Assembly: GCA_007996965.1 (NCBI GenBank)
Contig: BIMP01000001.1
Span: forward strand, 248,001 to 312,000
DNA from: a cyanobiont of Ornithocercus magnificus
Lineage (GTDB): Bacteria > Cyanobacteriota > Cyanobacteriia > PCC-6307 > Cyanobiaceae
Reading direction: 5' to 3'
DNA length: 64,000 nt
Below are positions 1 to 8,902 of this stretch, one piece after another. The number at the start of each line of letters is the position of its first letter. Within the stretch, counting starts at the first letter, position 1. The translations under genes were made by a program, and so were the position numbers. The notes below the pieces were generated by a model. The model was not told the DNA's origin and did not search any database. It worked only from the letters and a program-made list of their open reading frames with translations.

Positions 1-1215
1 GGCAGCCAATTTGGCTTGATCATCTCTGGTATGGGCTGGAGCGTGGCAGTAATGGTGGTAGCAACCTATCCTTACGTCTTTCTTCTCAGCACAGAAAGCT
101 TTGCAAAGTGTAGTCAAGTTCAGTTAGAGGCTTGCCGTACTCTCGGGGTAGGTCCGTGGAGTTCTTTCCGCCGCGTAGCTTTGCCAATATCACTACCAGC
201 AATTGGAGCAGGAGTTGCTCTAATGGGAATGGAGGTAGTGAACGAACTAGGTGCTGTTGAACTCTTAGGAATCCCGACACTGTCCGCTGGCATCCTCCAA
301 GCCTGGCAAGCCGACAGTAATCCAGAGGGGGCAATAGCCCTGGCCTTCGTAGCGCTTGTGATCATGGCTTCGTTATTACTGAGTGAACGCCGCCTAAGAC
401 AGCACAGTCGACGATGGACCGACAGCATGAGGGTATCACGTGGCAGTGCCAGCATGTGGGTATTGAGAGACTGGCGAGCTGCAACTGCTTTGTTCTCTTG
501 CGCACTGCCGCCCTTACTAAGTCTTGGTCTTCCTCTAGTTTGGGCCACCTTTAATATAGGCCTTGTCAGGCAAAACTTGCGCCTCGACACATTGAACCTA
601 ACTGTTCAAACATTAGGATTAGGTCTAACTACCACAGCATTAGCAGTTGGTAGTGCACTGATACTTTCCATTGCTAAGCGCTGGGACAAAGCCCCCTGGC
701 TACAATCACTGACATTTCTAGCTGGGCTAGGATATGCGATTCCAGGAACAGTACTAGCTCTAGCTCTTCTCATTGCTGCAGCTCCGCTGCAGCTACCAGC
801 CCTACTACTGCTAGTTTGGGGCTATGCTGACCGTTTTTTGGCAATCTCCAAGGGGGCTCTAGATGCGGCACTTGAGCGTCTGCCACCCAGTCTTGACGAG
901 GCTGCTACTAGTCTCAATTGTCCCTGGCCAGAGGTGCTAAGGCGTATCCACTTACCCCTGCTGCGTGGTCCACTTGCTGTTGGAGGTTTGCTTGTTTTTG
1001 TCGATACTATTAAGGAATTGCCACTGACTTTTGCACTGCGACCTTTTGATTTTGATACTCTTGCTGTGCGCGTTTTTCAATATGCCGGTGATGAGAGGCT
1101 TGGCGAAGCTTTGATCCCAGCACTAATGATCCTTGTGCTTGGATTACTTGCTTCAGCAAGCCTAGTACCAGAGTTAGAAAGAACTATAAGTGATCAATCT
1201 GAGAGGAGTGGCTAA
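1..1215 (+). CDS. futB: ABC transporter permease, iron(III) type, 5'-truncated
   Basis: Inner-membrane permease of a binding-protein-dependent importer, most like the two-domain Fe(III) permeases (FutB/FbpB). The reading frame is open from base 1, so the N-terminus lies outside the window; about 404 codons are visible of the roughly 500-540 expected. Both halves of the duplicated permease are present: one EAA-loop motif begins EACRTLGV with G and LP residues following, the second begins EAATSLNC and ends in RIHLPLL. Hydrophobic segments surround both. No ATPase or binding protein is visible, so the iron substrate is inferred from family resemblance; thiamine or another substrate is possible. 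Confidence 0.8.
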   Translation, partial: GSQFGLIISGMGWSVAVMVVATYPYVFLLSTESFAKCSQVQLEACRTLGVGPWSSFRRVALPISLPAIGAGVALMGMEVVNELGAVELLGIPTLSAGILQAWQADSNPEGAIALAFVALVIMASLLLSERRLRQHSRRWTDSMRVSRGSASMWVLRDWRAATALFSCALPPLLSLGLPLVWATFNIGLVRQNLRLDTLNLTVQTLGLGLTTTALAVGSALILSIAKRWDKAPWLQSLTFLAGLGYAIPGTVLALALLIAAAPLQLPALLLLVWGYADRFLAISKGALDAALERLPPSLDEAATSLNCPWPEVLRRIHLPLLRGPLAVGGLLVFVDTIKELPLTFALRPFDFDTLAVRVFQYAGDERLGEALIPALMILVLGLLASASLVPELERTISDQSERSG

Positions 1216-1465
1216 TCACCTTTTGCGTAGTACCATAATCCTATGGCTAAAGTCTAATTAGACCCCGGTGACACTTCGCGAGATTATGTTAACAACTTGC
1301 CATCAAGCTCACATAGCTGGTTACGCTTCAACAGCCTGCGTTCAAAAGTGCATACCCGAGTATATAATAATTATAGGTTCTCGCAGTTGGATTCTAGAAG
1401 CAGGTTGCACCTAGGGCTTTACAGGATAGGCATCGCATTTGTCTTCAGTGCTTAAGGCTATATGG

Positions 1466-2437
1466 TCAAGGTAAACTTAGCGATACATGTTTTGTAGAAG
1501 CAGATATGGCTGCAAGCAGATCAGCAAAAACAACAACAAGACGATAACCTAAAGCAACCACTAACACGAAACTTTTAGGTACCTGATCTTCAAGTAATAT
1601 TAGTAATGCAGTCTCGAATACACCTAGGCCGCCAGGAGCCCCTGGAATAACTAGGCCAGCAGTCCAAGCTATAACAAAAGCAACTAACCACTTGCCAGTT
1701 GGAAGGTTCGCCTCAATTGTGAAGGCTTGAACACAGCACCAAAAACCGGAGAAGCGGCAAGCCACAAAGATAAACTCTGACAGCAGTGGCTGCCAGGGAT
1801 ACCCAACACGACTACAGTATGGTATGTTAATGGCAAGATCAATGCACTGATTAAATTTAAGACCGCGAGACTGAGAGATATAAGAGCACTGAAGATAATG
1901 CAGTAGGGGCTCGCGGATTGGGGCAATTAGAGCCAAACTAGGTATAACTCCGACAAGGGCGAGGCCAGATTGCCATCCACCTAAAGGTACCCAAAGTGCT
2001 GCGGCGGCTATCATTAATAGTGGCTCGAGCAAAGTGCTTGCAAGGGCTGTACCAAAACCTGCATGTGGTTGCAGCGCCTTTAAGCGGTCGACAAGATGCC
2101 AGATACCACCAGGCAAATACTTAAGTAAGTTACTACGGAGATATAACCTCACTAGGTTGTTAACAGTAAATTGATACCCTAGCCACCTAAGGAGTTGACA
2201 CCAAGCAAGTGCGTTGATTACAAGGCTAAGCCAGCTCAAACTAGTACCAAGTGCTATCCACCACCAAGCAATTTCTGTTAAGGGAAACTTACCTAACTGA
2301 CTAGCATGTTTCCACAATACCATCGTTAAGAAGCTAAGGCTAAACAGTACAACACACACTCGTAGATTGATTCTCAACCACGCGCGACTCCTACTACAAA
2401 CTCTCTGCAACAAACTGCCTTTACTTACCACGTCCAA
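1466..2437 (-). CDS. YbhN/UPF0104-type integral membrane protein
   Basis: Polytopic membrane protein of about 323 residues resembling the flippase-like domain family related to the membrane part of lysylphosphatidylglycerol synthase (UPF0104/YbhN). Visible features are an N-terminal basic stretch, a first membrane span around residues 27-43, a YLRSNLLKYLPGG segment typical of the family, and a PGGLGVFE motif near residue 268. It is the last gene of a four-gene minus-strand operon; its start overlaps the 3' end of larC by 13 bases, which suggests translational coupling. The substrate is unknown. Confidence 0.75.
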   Translation of the reverse strand: MDVVSKGSLLQRVCSRSRAWLRINLRVCVVLFSLSFLTMVLWKHASQLGKFPLTEIAWWWIALGTSLSWLSLVINALAWCQLLRWLGYQFTVNNLVRLYLRSNLLKYLPGGIWHLVDRLKALQPHAGFGTALASTLLEPLLMIAAAALWVPLGGWQSGLALVGVIPSLALIAPIREPLLHYLQCSYISQSRGLKFNQCIDLAINIPYCSRVGYPWQPLLSEFIFVACRFSGFWCCVQAFTIEANLPTGKWLVAFVIAWTAGLVIPGAPGGLGVFETALLILLEDQVPKSFVLVVALGYRLVVVFADLLAAISASTKHVSLSLP

Positions 2438-3681
2438 TCCCTTAAACTCAGGTCGGCCCCAGTCTTGAGCTCATGCATAACTATCTGGCGCACAGTTTCT
2501 AGAGGAATCACCATTGCACGACTGATCTGCACTAAATCATCATGTTCGAGCTTGAAAGTTAGCCTTTTACTTGGCCGGCGGACTTGCTTTAATCGCACGA
2601 CTCCAAGGGACGTACAAACTTGCCCCTCACGCCTAGGCAATAACCAGCGACCTTGCTGACGCTCACGCAACCCTAAGGTACTTCCAAAGCAAAACCAGAC
2701 TCGTCGCAACTCCTCAATGTATTCTGGCAAGACTAGTGCGGTAATCTCCACACCAGAACGACCCTTCTTCATGCCAACGGAAGACCAGGAAACATCTAGA
2801 GCACCGGCATTTCGTAGCTCTTCCCCTAGCAGAGCAAGGTCTTCGGCTGTGATGTCATCTATCCAGGCTTCTTGTACTACTATAGACTGCCAAAGCATTT
2901 CTGCACTCGCCGGGTTAGTTAGACTTGAGGTGTCTACTCTTGCTCTACTTGAGGTATCTAGTAAGCAAACTCGGAGGAAATTAGGGCAGTCGAGCTGACG
3001 GTGGCCAAGGCCAATGCCGATAGCAGCTACTGGCAAGATTGCTGGCTGGACGAAACTGGAAACCTGTGTAGCGATTAGAGCAAGTCCAGTAGGTGTAGTT
3101 AACTCTCCAGGCGGCAGGTTTCTACTACCTTGCAGTGGGACACGGTGTAAACGTGCGAGCTCAAGCACTGCTGGCACTGGCACAGGTAATTCCCCATGGG
3201 CTCCCTGCACCGATCCATGGCCAGCAGGTGGGGGCATACAGGAGATTTGAGTGATACCAAGGTGCTCGAGTGCAGCACAAACACCCACAACATCAACAAG
3301 AGCATCAATGGCGCCAACCTCATGGAAATGGACACGCTCAATTGAGCACCCATGAACCTGGCTCTCAGCTTTGGCAAGAGCTGTGAATACTTGAAGCACT
3401 CGTTCCCGCAATCCATCTGGCCAGGCTGCTGCCACTAGGTCTGCCCGTATTGAGGACCAGTCACGTGCCATAGGTTGTGGCTCGAGGGTCTGAACGTGAG
3501 TTCGGAGACCGCGCATACCCCTGCTAGACGCCTCAGAGCATACAAATTTGTAACATCCCTTGAGGCCAAGCTGTGACAATGACCGGTGAACCACCTCTTC
3601 AGGGACAGCAAGATCGAACATTGCTGATAACAGCATGTCGCCGGCTACACCAGTGTGGCAGTCGATGTAAAGCTGGCTCAT
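2425..3681 (-). CDS. larC: LarC family nickel-insertion protein
   Basis: Full-length (418 residues) LarC/UPF0272 family protein. In lactate racemase maturation LarC is a CTP-dependent cyclometallase that inserts nickel into the pyridinium dithiocarboxylate cofactor. The N-terminal DCHTGVAGDM motif (residues 7-16) and HFHEVGAIDALVD (118-130) are diagnostic, as is the GELTTPTG segment. The two halves that are separate or frameshifted in some lactobacilli are one continuous frame here. It overlaps the upstream protease-like gene by 4 bases (ATGA). No larA, larB or larE is visible in the window, so its nickel-pincer role here is inferred from the family only. Confidence 0.85.
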   Translation of the reverse strand: MSQLYIDCHTGVAGDMLLSAMFDLAVPEEVVHRSLSQLGLKGCYKFVCSEASSRGMRGLRTHVQTLEPQPMARDWSSIRADLVAAAWPDGLRERVLQVFTALAKAESQVHGCSIERVHFHEVGAIDALVDVVGVCAALEHLGITQISCMPPPAGHGSVQGAHGELPVPVPAVLELARLHRVPLQGSRNLPPGELTTPTGLALIATQVSSFVQPAILPVAAIGIGLGHRQLDCPNFLRVCLLDTSSRARVDTSSLTNPASAEMLWQSIVVQEAWIDDITAEDLALLGEELRNAGALDVSWSSVGMKKGRSGVEITALVLPEYIEELRRVWFCFGSTLGLRERQQGRWLLPRREGQVCTSLGVVRLKQVRRPSKRLTFKLEHDDLVQISRAMVIPLETVRQIVMHELKTGADLSLRDWTW

Positions 3682-4331
3682 CGTAGGAGGCGAGGAGCAC
3701 TATCTATCAATGCCTCTGCTCGCGAGTCGAGCTCATCTTGGCGTAGACGTAGCTGACGGCTGACCTCGCGTCTAGCGCGGCGTTGCTCGCGATGGGCGGT
3801 AGCTACATCGTGTCCTGAGAGCCCCCAAAGACATCCAAGAAGTTTCCTATCATCAGCTCCTCCACGAGCCATTCCTCCATAAGTTAGTGACTCGGCAACA
3901 ACACCAGCTTGGAGGACTCGGCTCCAACGGCGAAGATCTTCCAAGGTCATCTTTACAGAATTAGGTATATCAAACTCAGTAACTCCGTTGCTGCTAAGTC
4001 CAGCTCGCAAGCAGGCAAGACTTCCTACCAGGACCCGACGAACTGGCAGAGCCTCTTCCTCGGCTACTAGCAGATGACCAGCCTCATGAATTGCAATACG
4101 TCGCAGCCGGCTTCGACCGCCGGGCAGAGCCTCTACAATTAAATGGCCTCCGAGTCCGTTAAAACTCGCTGCATCGATTGTGAGAGCTAGCAAGCCACCT
4201 CCAGCCATTAGGGCAATCCAGGCAGTCGAAATTCCTAAAGGTGGCCCTACAATGCTGAGTGTGCTGACTGCAGCCACAGCGACACCAGCAGGCAAAGCTA
4301 TGGCTGAGTCAGCATTTCTATGTTGAGGCAT
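3678..4331 (-). CDS. Membrane-anchored M41-like zinc peptidase domain protein without AAA module
   Basis: A 217-residue protein with hydrophobic segments at about residues 11-55, followed by HEAGH (82-86), the HExxH zinc motif in the form used by the FtsH/M41 peptidases. No Walker A/B or other AAA+ ATPase sequence is present, so this is a stand-alone peptidase-like domain far shorter than FtsH (about 600 residues). The C-terminus is Arg-rich and helical. It starts 8 bases after the preceding gene ends and overlaps larC by 4 bases, so it sits in the middle of the operon. Function is unknown; proteolysis of membrane proteins is plausible. Confidence 0.75.
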   Translation of the reverse strand: MPQHRNADSAIALPAGVAVAAVSTLSIVGPPLGISTAWIALMAGGGLLALTIDAASFNGLGGHLIVEALPGGRSRLRRIAIHEAGHLLVAEEEALPVRRVLVGSLACLRAGLSSNGVTEFDIPNSVKMTLEDLRRWSRVLQAGVVAESLTYGGMARGGADDRKLLGCLWGLSGHDVATAHREQRRARREVSRQLRLRQDELDSRAEALIDSAPRLLR

Positions 4332-4339
4332 GGAGGCTG

Positions 4340-4957
4340 CTAACGGGTTTGCTGTTGTTGTCCACTACGTGCCTGCCGAGATCGCCCGCCACGCGATGGC
4401 ATCTGGCTGATCACTTCATAGGATTCCAATCTTAATTCTTGACCATAGCGACGTACATCAAAGCTAACGAAATGACGCAGGTTGGTGACTGGCACCTTGC
4501 CATGTAAACGGATCTTAAAAGGCAGCGGTCGGCTTCCATCAGGACGAGTCCGCTGACGAATTTTGACCACTAAGTCGTTGCTCTTAGGTTTGGTGAAGAC
4601 CAACTCGCCACGAACTGAGAAAAAGTTGTCGCCCTCTGGAAGTGCGTCTGTTACGTTAGATACCTCAGGCGCCAAAGTACTAGGCTCCCATATCCCAGCA
4701 ATTTGGAGATGTAATCGACCTTCCTCACGGCAGCGGGGGTATACCACCCAAAGGTGGGGCAACTTCATAGAAAGATGACGACGCATTAGCGTGAGCATTC
4801 TCCCAAGCACAACAGTGTTGAGTTTGTGGCCGTTGGCATCGACCAACTGGCCACGCGTCAATTGCCCAGTATCCGCCGGTGTGTATGTAGCGTGAATTAG
4901 TCCGATAGCCCGGTACTGCAAGGATTCGGTTACCGGGGGAATTGGATGGTCGCGCAT
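4340..4957 (-). CDS. Conserved cyanobacterial hypothetical protein
   Basis: A 205-residue soluble protein, first gene of the minus-strand operon that continues through the M41-like protease and larC. It resembles a conserved cyanobacterial family without an assigned function. Visible features are a mixed alpha/beta composition with no membrane span, a run of basic residues in the KIRQRTRPDG region, and a low-complexity Arg/Gln/Ser tail. I do not recognise a catalytic motif. The start is the ATG at 4957; a long spacer lies upstream. Confidence 0.65.
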   Translation of the reverse strand: MRDHPIPPVTESLQYRAIGLIHATYTPADTGQLTRGQLVDANGHKLNTVVLGRMLTLMRRHLSMKLPHLWVVYPRCREEGRLHLQIAGIWEPSTLAPEVSNVTDALPEGDNFFSVRGELVFTKPKSNDLVVKIRQRTRPDGSRPLPFKIRLHGKVPVTNLRHFVSFDVRRYGQELRLESYEVISQMPSRGGRSRQARSGQQQQTR

Positions 4958-5029
4958 TGTCTAAGAGTGCCGGGCTTGTCATTGCCCGTAGGTCGAATTT
5001 AGCCAAGAGTGTCAAGCACACCATAGATC

Positions 5030-5088
5030 GCTATGCAATGCAACTCCTTTGTCTTACTTACCCGATGCTTTTTAGGAGTTGCTATAGC
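5030..5088. repeat. Long imperfect inverted repeat (candidate structured RNA)
   Basis: GCTAT (5030-5034) pairs with ATAGC (5084-5088), and GCAACTCCT (5040-5048) pairs perfectly with AGGAGTTGC (5074-5082). A small asymmetric internal loop separates the stems and the apical loop is about 25 bases. It lies in the spacer upstream of both divergent genes. Both strands could form it, so the transcribed strand is unknown. Confidence 0.5.
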
Positions 5089-5144
5089 CTCGATACAAAA
5101 GAAAAGCTACTATAGCCAGGTTTTTCTAGTTTCTATAGCAGTTA

Positions 5145-5177
5145 GGCTAGAGTTAGATCCTCTAGCCTTAAACTTTT
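5145..5177 (+). terminator. Hairpin followed by T-rich tract
   Basis: GGCTAGAG (5145-5152) and CTCTAGCC (5160-5167) form a perfect 8-bp stem with a 7-base loop. On the plus strand it is followed by TTAAACTTTT. This could end a short plus-strand transcript arising from the inverted repeat at 5030-5088, since no gene reads into it. The T-tract is interrupted, so a Rho-independent terminator is only a possibility. Confidence 0.35.
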
Positions 5178-5445
5178 GAACCTGATTAGTAGCACTTTTT
5201 ACAGCAGTGAAGACTCTAAAGCGTCACTAATGATTTAGCACTATCCCTAGCTGATACTGATTGAAAATAATACGGCTTCATTGGCATTAACTAATATAGC
5301 TAGCCCTTAACCAGATTAGACTTGCTCGCTCAATCTATCATCATGACTGCTTGCGGAAAAACAAGCCATTACACAGTTACCGCCTTTACAAAGGTACATG
5401 AAGATGAGAAGATGTTACCATTTTTTTAGAATGTTAGACTAGAAC

Positions 5446-6297
5446 TTGCTGATTGCAACTTGGAATATTAATTCCATTCGTGCTCGCTTAGAGTTAGTAT
5501 CGCAGTGGTTAAAGGACTATTGTCCCGATTTGCTTTGTTTACAGGAGACTAAGGTCGATGATCCTCTATTTCCTATATCTAGCTTTAGGGATTTAGGGTA
5601 CTACGCACAAGTGCATGGCCAAAGTTCTTATAATGGTGTGGCTTTTGTAAGCAAGAAGCCATTAGAAGATATACGCCTAGGGTTTGGTGGTGAGTTGTCG
5701 GACGACCCTGAAGCTCTTTCTATGCTAGATAAGCAGAAGCGAGTGATAAGTGGTATCTTTGAAGGCATAAGAGTTGTCAACTTGTATGTGCCTAATGGCT
5801 CAAGTTTGGGCTCTGAAAAGTATTCCTATAAACTGGCGTGGCTATCATGCCTTAGCAATTACCTTATAGCTCAGAGCCAACGTGGAGAGCGGCTCTGTGT
5901 TCTTGGAGACTTCAACATAGCTCTTGAGGCACGGGATATATACAATCCTGAATACTTCACTGGAAGTATTATGGCAAGCGAGCCAGAACGCAGGGCTCTA
6001 TCCAAGATATTGCATAAGCGATTGTGGGACGTATTCCGGGTATTCGAGCCTAAAGCAGGTTACTGGAGTTGGTGGGACTATCGCGGTAGTGCCTGGAAGC
6101 GTAACCGAGGTTGGCGCATTGACCACATCTATTTGTGCCAGGAGCTAATAGATTGTGCTCGTAGTTGCATAATCGATGTGGCACAGCGTGGTAGTCTAAA
6201 GCCTAGTGATCATGTCCCTGTATTACTAGATCTAGACTGGCCACCAACAGGACCAGTCATCGGCAATGCTAATACTGAAGACCTACTTTCTTTATGA
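5446..6297 (+). CDS. xthA: Exodeoxyribonuclease III
   Basis: AP endonuclease / 3'-5' exonuclease of base excision repair, in the exonuclease-endonuclease-phosphatase fold, 283 residues. Visible motifs are ATWNINSIR at the N-terminus, LCLQETKV with the metal-binding Glu near residue 34, LGDFNIA, and SDHVPVLLDLD at the C-terminus with the catalytic Asp-His pair. The start must be TTG at 5446: an in-frame TAG lies at 5440-5442 and the conserved N-terminus begins right after the TTG. No clear Shine-Dalgarno sequence is visible. It stands alone between two long spacers. Confidence 0.93.
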   Translation: MLIATWNINSIRARLELVSQWLKDYCPDLLCLQETKVDDPLFPISSFRDLGYYAQVHGQSSYNGVAFVSKKPLEDIRLGFGGELSDDPEALSMLDKQKRVISGIFEGIRVVNLYVPNGSSLGSEKYSYKLAWLSCLSNYLIAQSQRGERLCVLGDFNIALEARDIYNPEYFTGSIMASEPERRALSKILHKRLWDVFRVFEPKAGYWSWWDYRGSAWKRNRGWRIDHIYLCQELIDCARSCIIDVAQRGSLKPSDHVPVLLDLDWPPTGPVIGNANTEDLLSL

Positions 6298-6643
6298 TTA
6301 ACAAGTTTTAGAAAATCAGATTATCTCCCTTCTAGTTATTGTGAGGTCTCTTAGTGACTAGTATTCTCAATGCTCTGTAGATACTACTAAGGATAACTTC
6401 CCTTAAAACTGAAATAACATACTTAATCTACTGTAGTCCTAGAGATAGAGAAATCCTAGCTATACACTGCAACCTCACACATAAGACTGTTTCTAAGCTG
6501 GTCATGGGATAGGTAGGTGGTTTACCTAGAGCTTCTGGCTCTAAAATACCCTGTAGATGATCTGAATTACATATTCGGACACACCTCACCATTTTGGGTC
6601 AAGATGTTGAACGGTTTGCAGCAGCCCCTTGGCTTCGGTCCAC
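6298..6643. other. AT-rich spacer, no gene seen
   Basis: About 345 bases between xthA and hemL, rich in TAG/CTA triplets. A small perfect hairpin AGAGC-TTCTG-GCTCT lies at 6528-6542 and is followed by AAAA. No open frame or RNA gene is recognisable. The hemL promoter is presumably here but I cannot place it. Confidence 0.5.
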
Positions 6644-7945
6644 GTGACAGCTTCCACCTTAAACACCAACCGCTCCCAAGTCATCTTTGGTGAAGCCCAG
6701 TCTTTGATGCCTGGCGGCGTAAGTTCTCCCGTGCGAGCATTTGGCTCAGTCGGCGGGCAGCCGATTGTATTTGACCGTGTTAAAGGCCCTTATGCCTGGG
6801 ATGTCGATGGTAACCGCTACATTGACTACGTTGGCAGTTGGGGCCCAGCCATCTGTGGACATGCCCATCCAGAGGTTATTGGCGCTTTGCAAGAGGCTCT
6901 AGAAAAAGGCACAAGCTTTGGTGCCCCTTGCGAGCTAGAGAACCAGTTGGCCTCGATGGTAATTGAGGCAGTCCCAGGAATTGAGATGCTCCGCTTTGTG
7001 AACAGCGGTACAGAAGCCTGTATGGCAGTACTGCGATTGACTCGTGCCTTCACTAGCCGCGACAAGGTAATCAAGTTTGAGGGCTGTTACCATGGCCACG
7101 CAGACATGTTTCTGGTAAAAGCAGGCTCCGGAGTAGCCACTCTAGGGTTACCTGATTCCCCAGGAGTTCCTAGAAGTGTTATAGCCAATACTCTCACTGC
7201 TCCTTACAATGATTTGGAAGCAGTAAAGAGACTTTTCGCTGAGAATCACGATTCTATAGCCGGTGTTATCTTAGAAGCGATTGTTGGCAACGCAGGCTTT
7301 ATCACTCCTGAGCCAGGCTTTCTAGAAGGTCTACGTGAATTAACTAGAGAACATGGTGCTTTGCTAATTTTTGACGAGGTAATGACAGGGTTTCGTATCA
7401 ACTATGGTGGCGCTCAAGCACACTTTGGAGTTAAGCCCGACCTGACAACAATGGGTAAAGTGATTGGTGGCGGTTTACCAGTAGGTGCATATGGTGGCCG
7501 GGCAGATATCATGAAGATGGTAGCACCAGCCGGGCCAATGTATCAAGCAGGTACTCTAAGTGGCAACCCACTTGCTATGACCGCAGGCATCAAAACACTT
7601 GAGCTTCTAAAACAGCCCGGAACCTATGATAAGCTTGCTGCTACAACTGAGCGCCTAATCCAAGGTATTCTCGAGGCTGGCCGCGCAGCCGGTTTTCCAA
7701 TCACTGGCAGTAATGTTGGTGCTATGTTTGGCTTCTTTCTTTGCAAAGGACCAGTCCGCAATTTTGAAGAGGCTAAAACTGTGAACTCTGAGCGCTTCCG
7801 TCATCTACATCGGGCACTGCTCGAGCGTGGTGTTTATCTTGCTCCTAGCGCGTTTGAAGCTGGTTTTACCTCCTTGGCACACTCCGAAGCCAATATTGAC
7901 TCAACACTACAGGCTTTTCGGGATAGCTTCGGTGCTATTGGCTAA
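6644..7945 (+). CDS. hemL: Glutamate-1-semialdehyde 2,1-aminomutase
   Basis: PLP enzyme converting glutamate-1-semialdehyde to 5-aminolevulinate, the committed C5 tetrapyrrole pathway for chlorophyll, heme and corrinoids; cytosolic. The protein is full length (433 residues). Family blocks are [53 protein letters not shown] and [18 protein letters not shown], which contains the Schiff-base lysine. I chose GTG at 6644 because it gives the usual short N-terminus before LNTNRSQ. An in-frame TTG at 6629 would add five residues. Confidence 0.95.
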   Translation: MTASTLNTNRSQVIFGEAQSLMPGGVSSPVRAFGSVGGQPIVFDRVKGPYAWDVDGNRYIDYVGSWGPAICGHAHPEVIGALQEALEKGTSFGAPCELENQLASMVIEAVPGIEMLRFVNSGTEACMAVLRLTRAFTSRDKVIKFEGCYHGHADMFLVKAGSGVATLGLPDSPGVPRSVIANTLTAPYNDLEAVKRLFAENHDSIAGVILEAIVGNAGFITPEPGFLEGLRELTREHGALLIFDEVMTGFRINYGGAQAHFGVKPDLTTMGKVIGGGLPVGAYGGRADIMKMVAPAGPMYQAGTLSGNPLAMTAGIKTLELLKQPGTYDKLAATTERLIQGILEAGRAAGFPITGSNVGAMFGFFLCKGPVRNFEEAKTVNSERFRHLHRALLERGVYLAPSAFEAGFTSLAHSEANIDSTLQAFRDSFGAIG

Positions 7946-8404
7946 ATTAATATCAGATGAGTAGTATCTAGTTGGGCAAATTAAATTATAGCTACGTAGA
8001 AGTTGATAACTCGTCCTCGAATTAGAGTAAACTTGCCTAAAAGATTACAAAGCTCTAGAAAAGAGGATATGTTGATTATCCTGACCGAATGGAAACCTGG
8101 CCTTACCAGGTCCTAATCAGTCATACCTAATACACCATACTCGACTCTATCATACTAAGATCTAATAAAGCATTTTGCTCTATCACAAATATGAGTCGAA
8201 AAAATTCATTTTTCTGTCTAGGTAAACTCTTGGTAAAGACACATTAGAGATGAGTCAATACTATTAGCAGCTAATACAGACATGGGTAAAAGTAGCTTAG
8301 GTGGAAGAACTTAAGCTTTAGAGACCTAGCAGATCTAGTGTCAGGCAATATAGAGACTGTTGAGTATATCTATATTGTGAGCAACCCAAACAGTTCTAAA
8401 CAGC
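7946..8404. other. AT-rich convergent spacer, no gene seen
   Basis: Spacer between the 3' ends of hemL and yajQ. It holds a 6-bp hairpin ACCTGG/CCAGGT at 8095-8111 and a 9-bp inverted repeat CAATATAGA/TCTATATTG at 8346-8377, 27 bases beyond the yajQ stop. Neither has a good T-tract. No open frame resembling a protein is visible. Confidence 0.5.
8346..8377 (-). repeat. 9-bp inverted repeat downstream of yajQ
   Basis: CAATATAGA (8346-8354) and TCTATATTG (8369-8377) pair perfectly over 9 bp with a 14-base loop. It follows the yajQ stop codon on the minus strand and could protect or end that transcript. It lacks a downstream U-run, so it is not a classical terminator. Confidence 0.35.
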
Positions 8405-8902
8405 CTAGCGATAGTTTTCAAACTGCAGAGGAACGTCGAACTCCTCTTCCTTGCTACGCAGTAGCTGAATCGCCGCTTGCAAGTCATCTTTACTTTTACC
8501 AGTGACTCGTAGGCTCTCACCTTGGATCGCTACCGTCACTTTTTTGAGCTCATCACGCACAGACTTGCTCATTTTCTTGGCAATCTCCTGGCTTATCCCC
8601 TTGCGTAGTTTTACCACTCGCTTAACTCGACTGCCGCTCACAGCCTCGGGTACCTGGAAATCAAGAATTTTCAGAGAGAGGCTGCGCTTAGTCACTTTCT
8701 GACGTAGCACATCCTCTACTGCTCTTAGGGTCATATCACTTTCGGTAGTAATCACTACCTCAGTCTCTTCTAGTGCTATATCAGTATTCGAATTTTTGAG
8801 ATCATAACGCTGGCTTACATCCCGGCGAACTTGATCCAGCGCGTTGACAAGCTCCTGGCGGTTAAAGTCGAAGACCACATCGAATGAATAGGTATTAGCC
8901 AT
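8405..8902 (-). CDS. yajQ: YajQ family cyclic-di-GMP/nucleotide-binding protein
   Basis: UPF0234/YajQ family protein of 165 residues, the normal family length. The family N-terminus MANTYSFDVV fixes the start at the ATG ending at 8902; an upstream extension to 8947 is open but unlikely. Two ferredoxin-like domains are expected, and the DVSQRYDLKNS and ESLRVTGKSKDDLQ blocks are characteristic. Family members bind cyclic di-GMP in Xanthomonas and have been linked to nucleic-acid binding elsewhere; the role in cyanobacteria is not known. It stands alone, flanked by spacers. Confidence 0.93.
   Translation of the reverse strand: MANTYSFDVVFDFNRQELVNALDQVRRDVSQRYDLKNSNTDIALEETEVVITTESDMTLRAVEDVLRQKVTKRSLSLKILDFQVPEAVSGSRVKRVVKLRKGISQEIAKKMSKSVRDELKKVTVAIQGESLRVTGKSKDDLQAAIQLLRSKEEEFDVPLQFENYR

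Larger units (their letters stand above)
4958..5445. other. Spacer with several hairpins, no gene seen
   Basis: Divergent spacer between the hypothetical protein operon and xthA. I see no credible open frame. It contains an extended inverted repeat at 5030-5088, a perfect 8-bp hairpin at 5145-5167, and CTATAGC three times between 5082 and 5140. The remainder is AT-rich. Confidence 0.6.

Noticed and set aside
6462-6480. AACCTCACAC resembling the core of the cyanobacterial small RNA Yfr1 (ACTCCTCACAC)
   Set aside because: The conserved core is not complete and no flanking hairpins or terminator are present.
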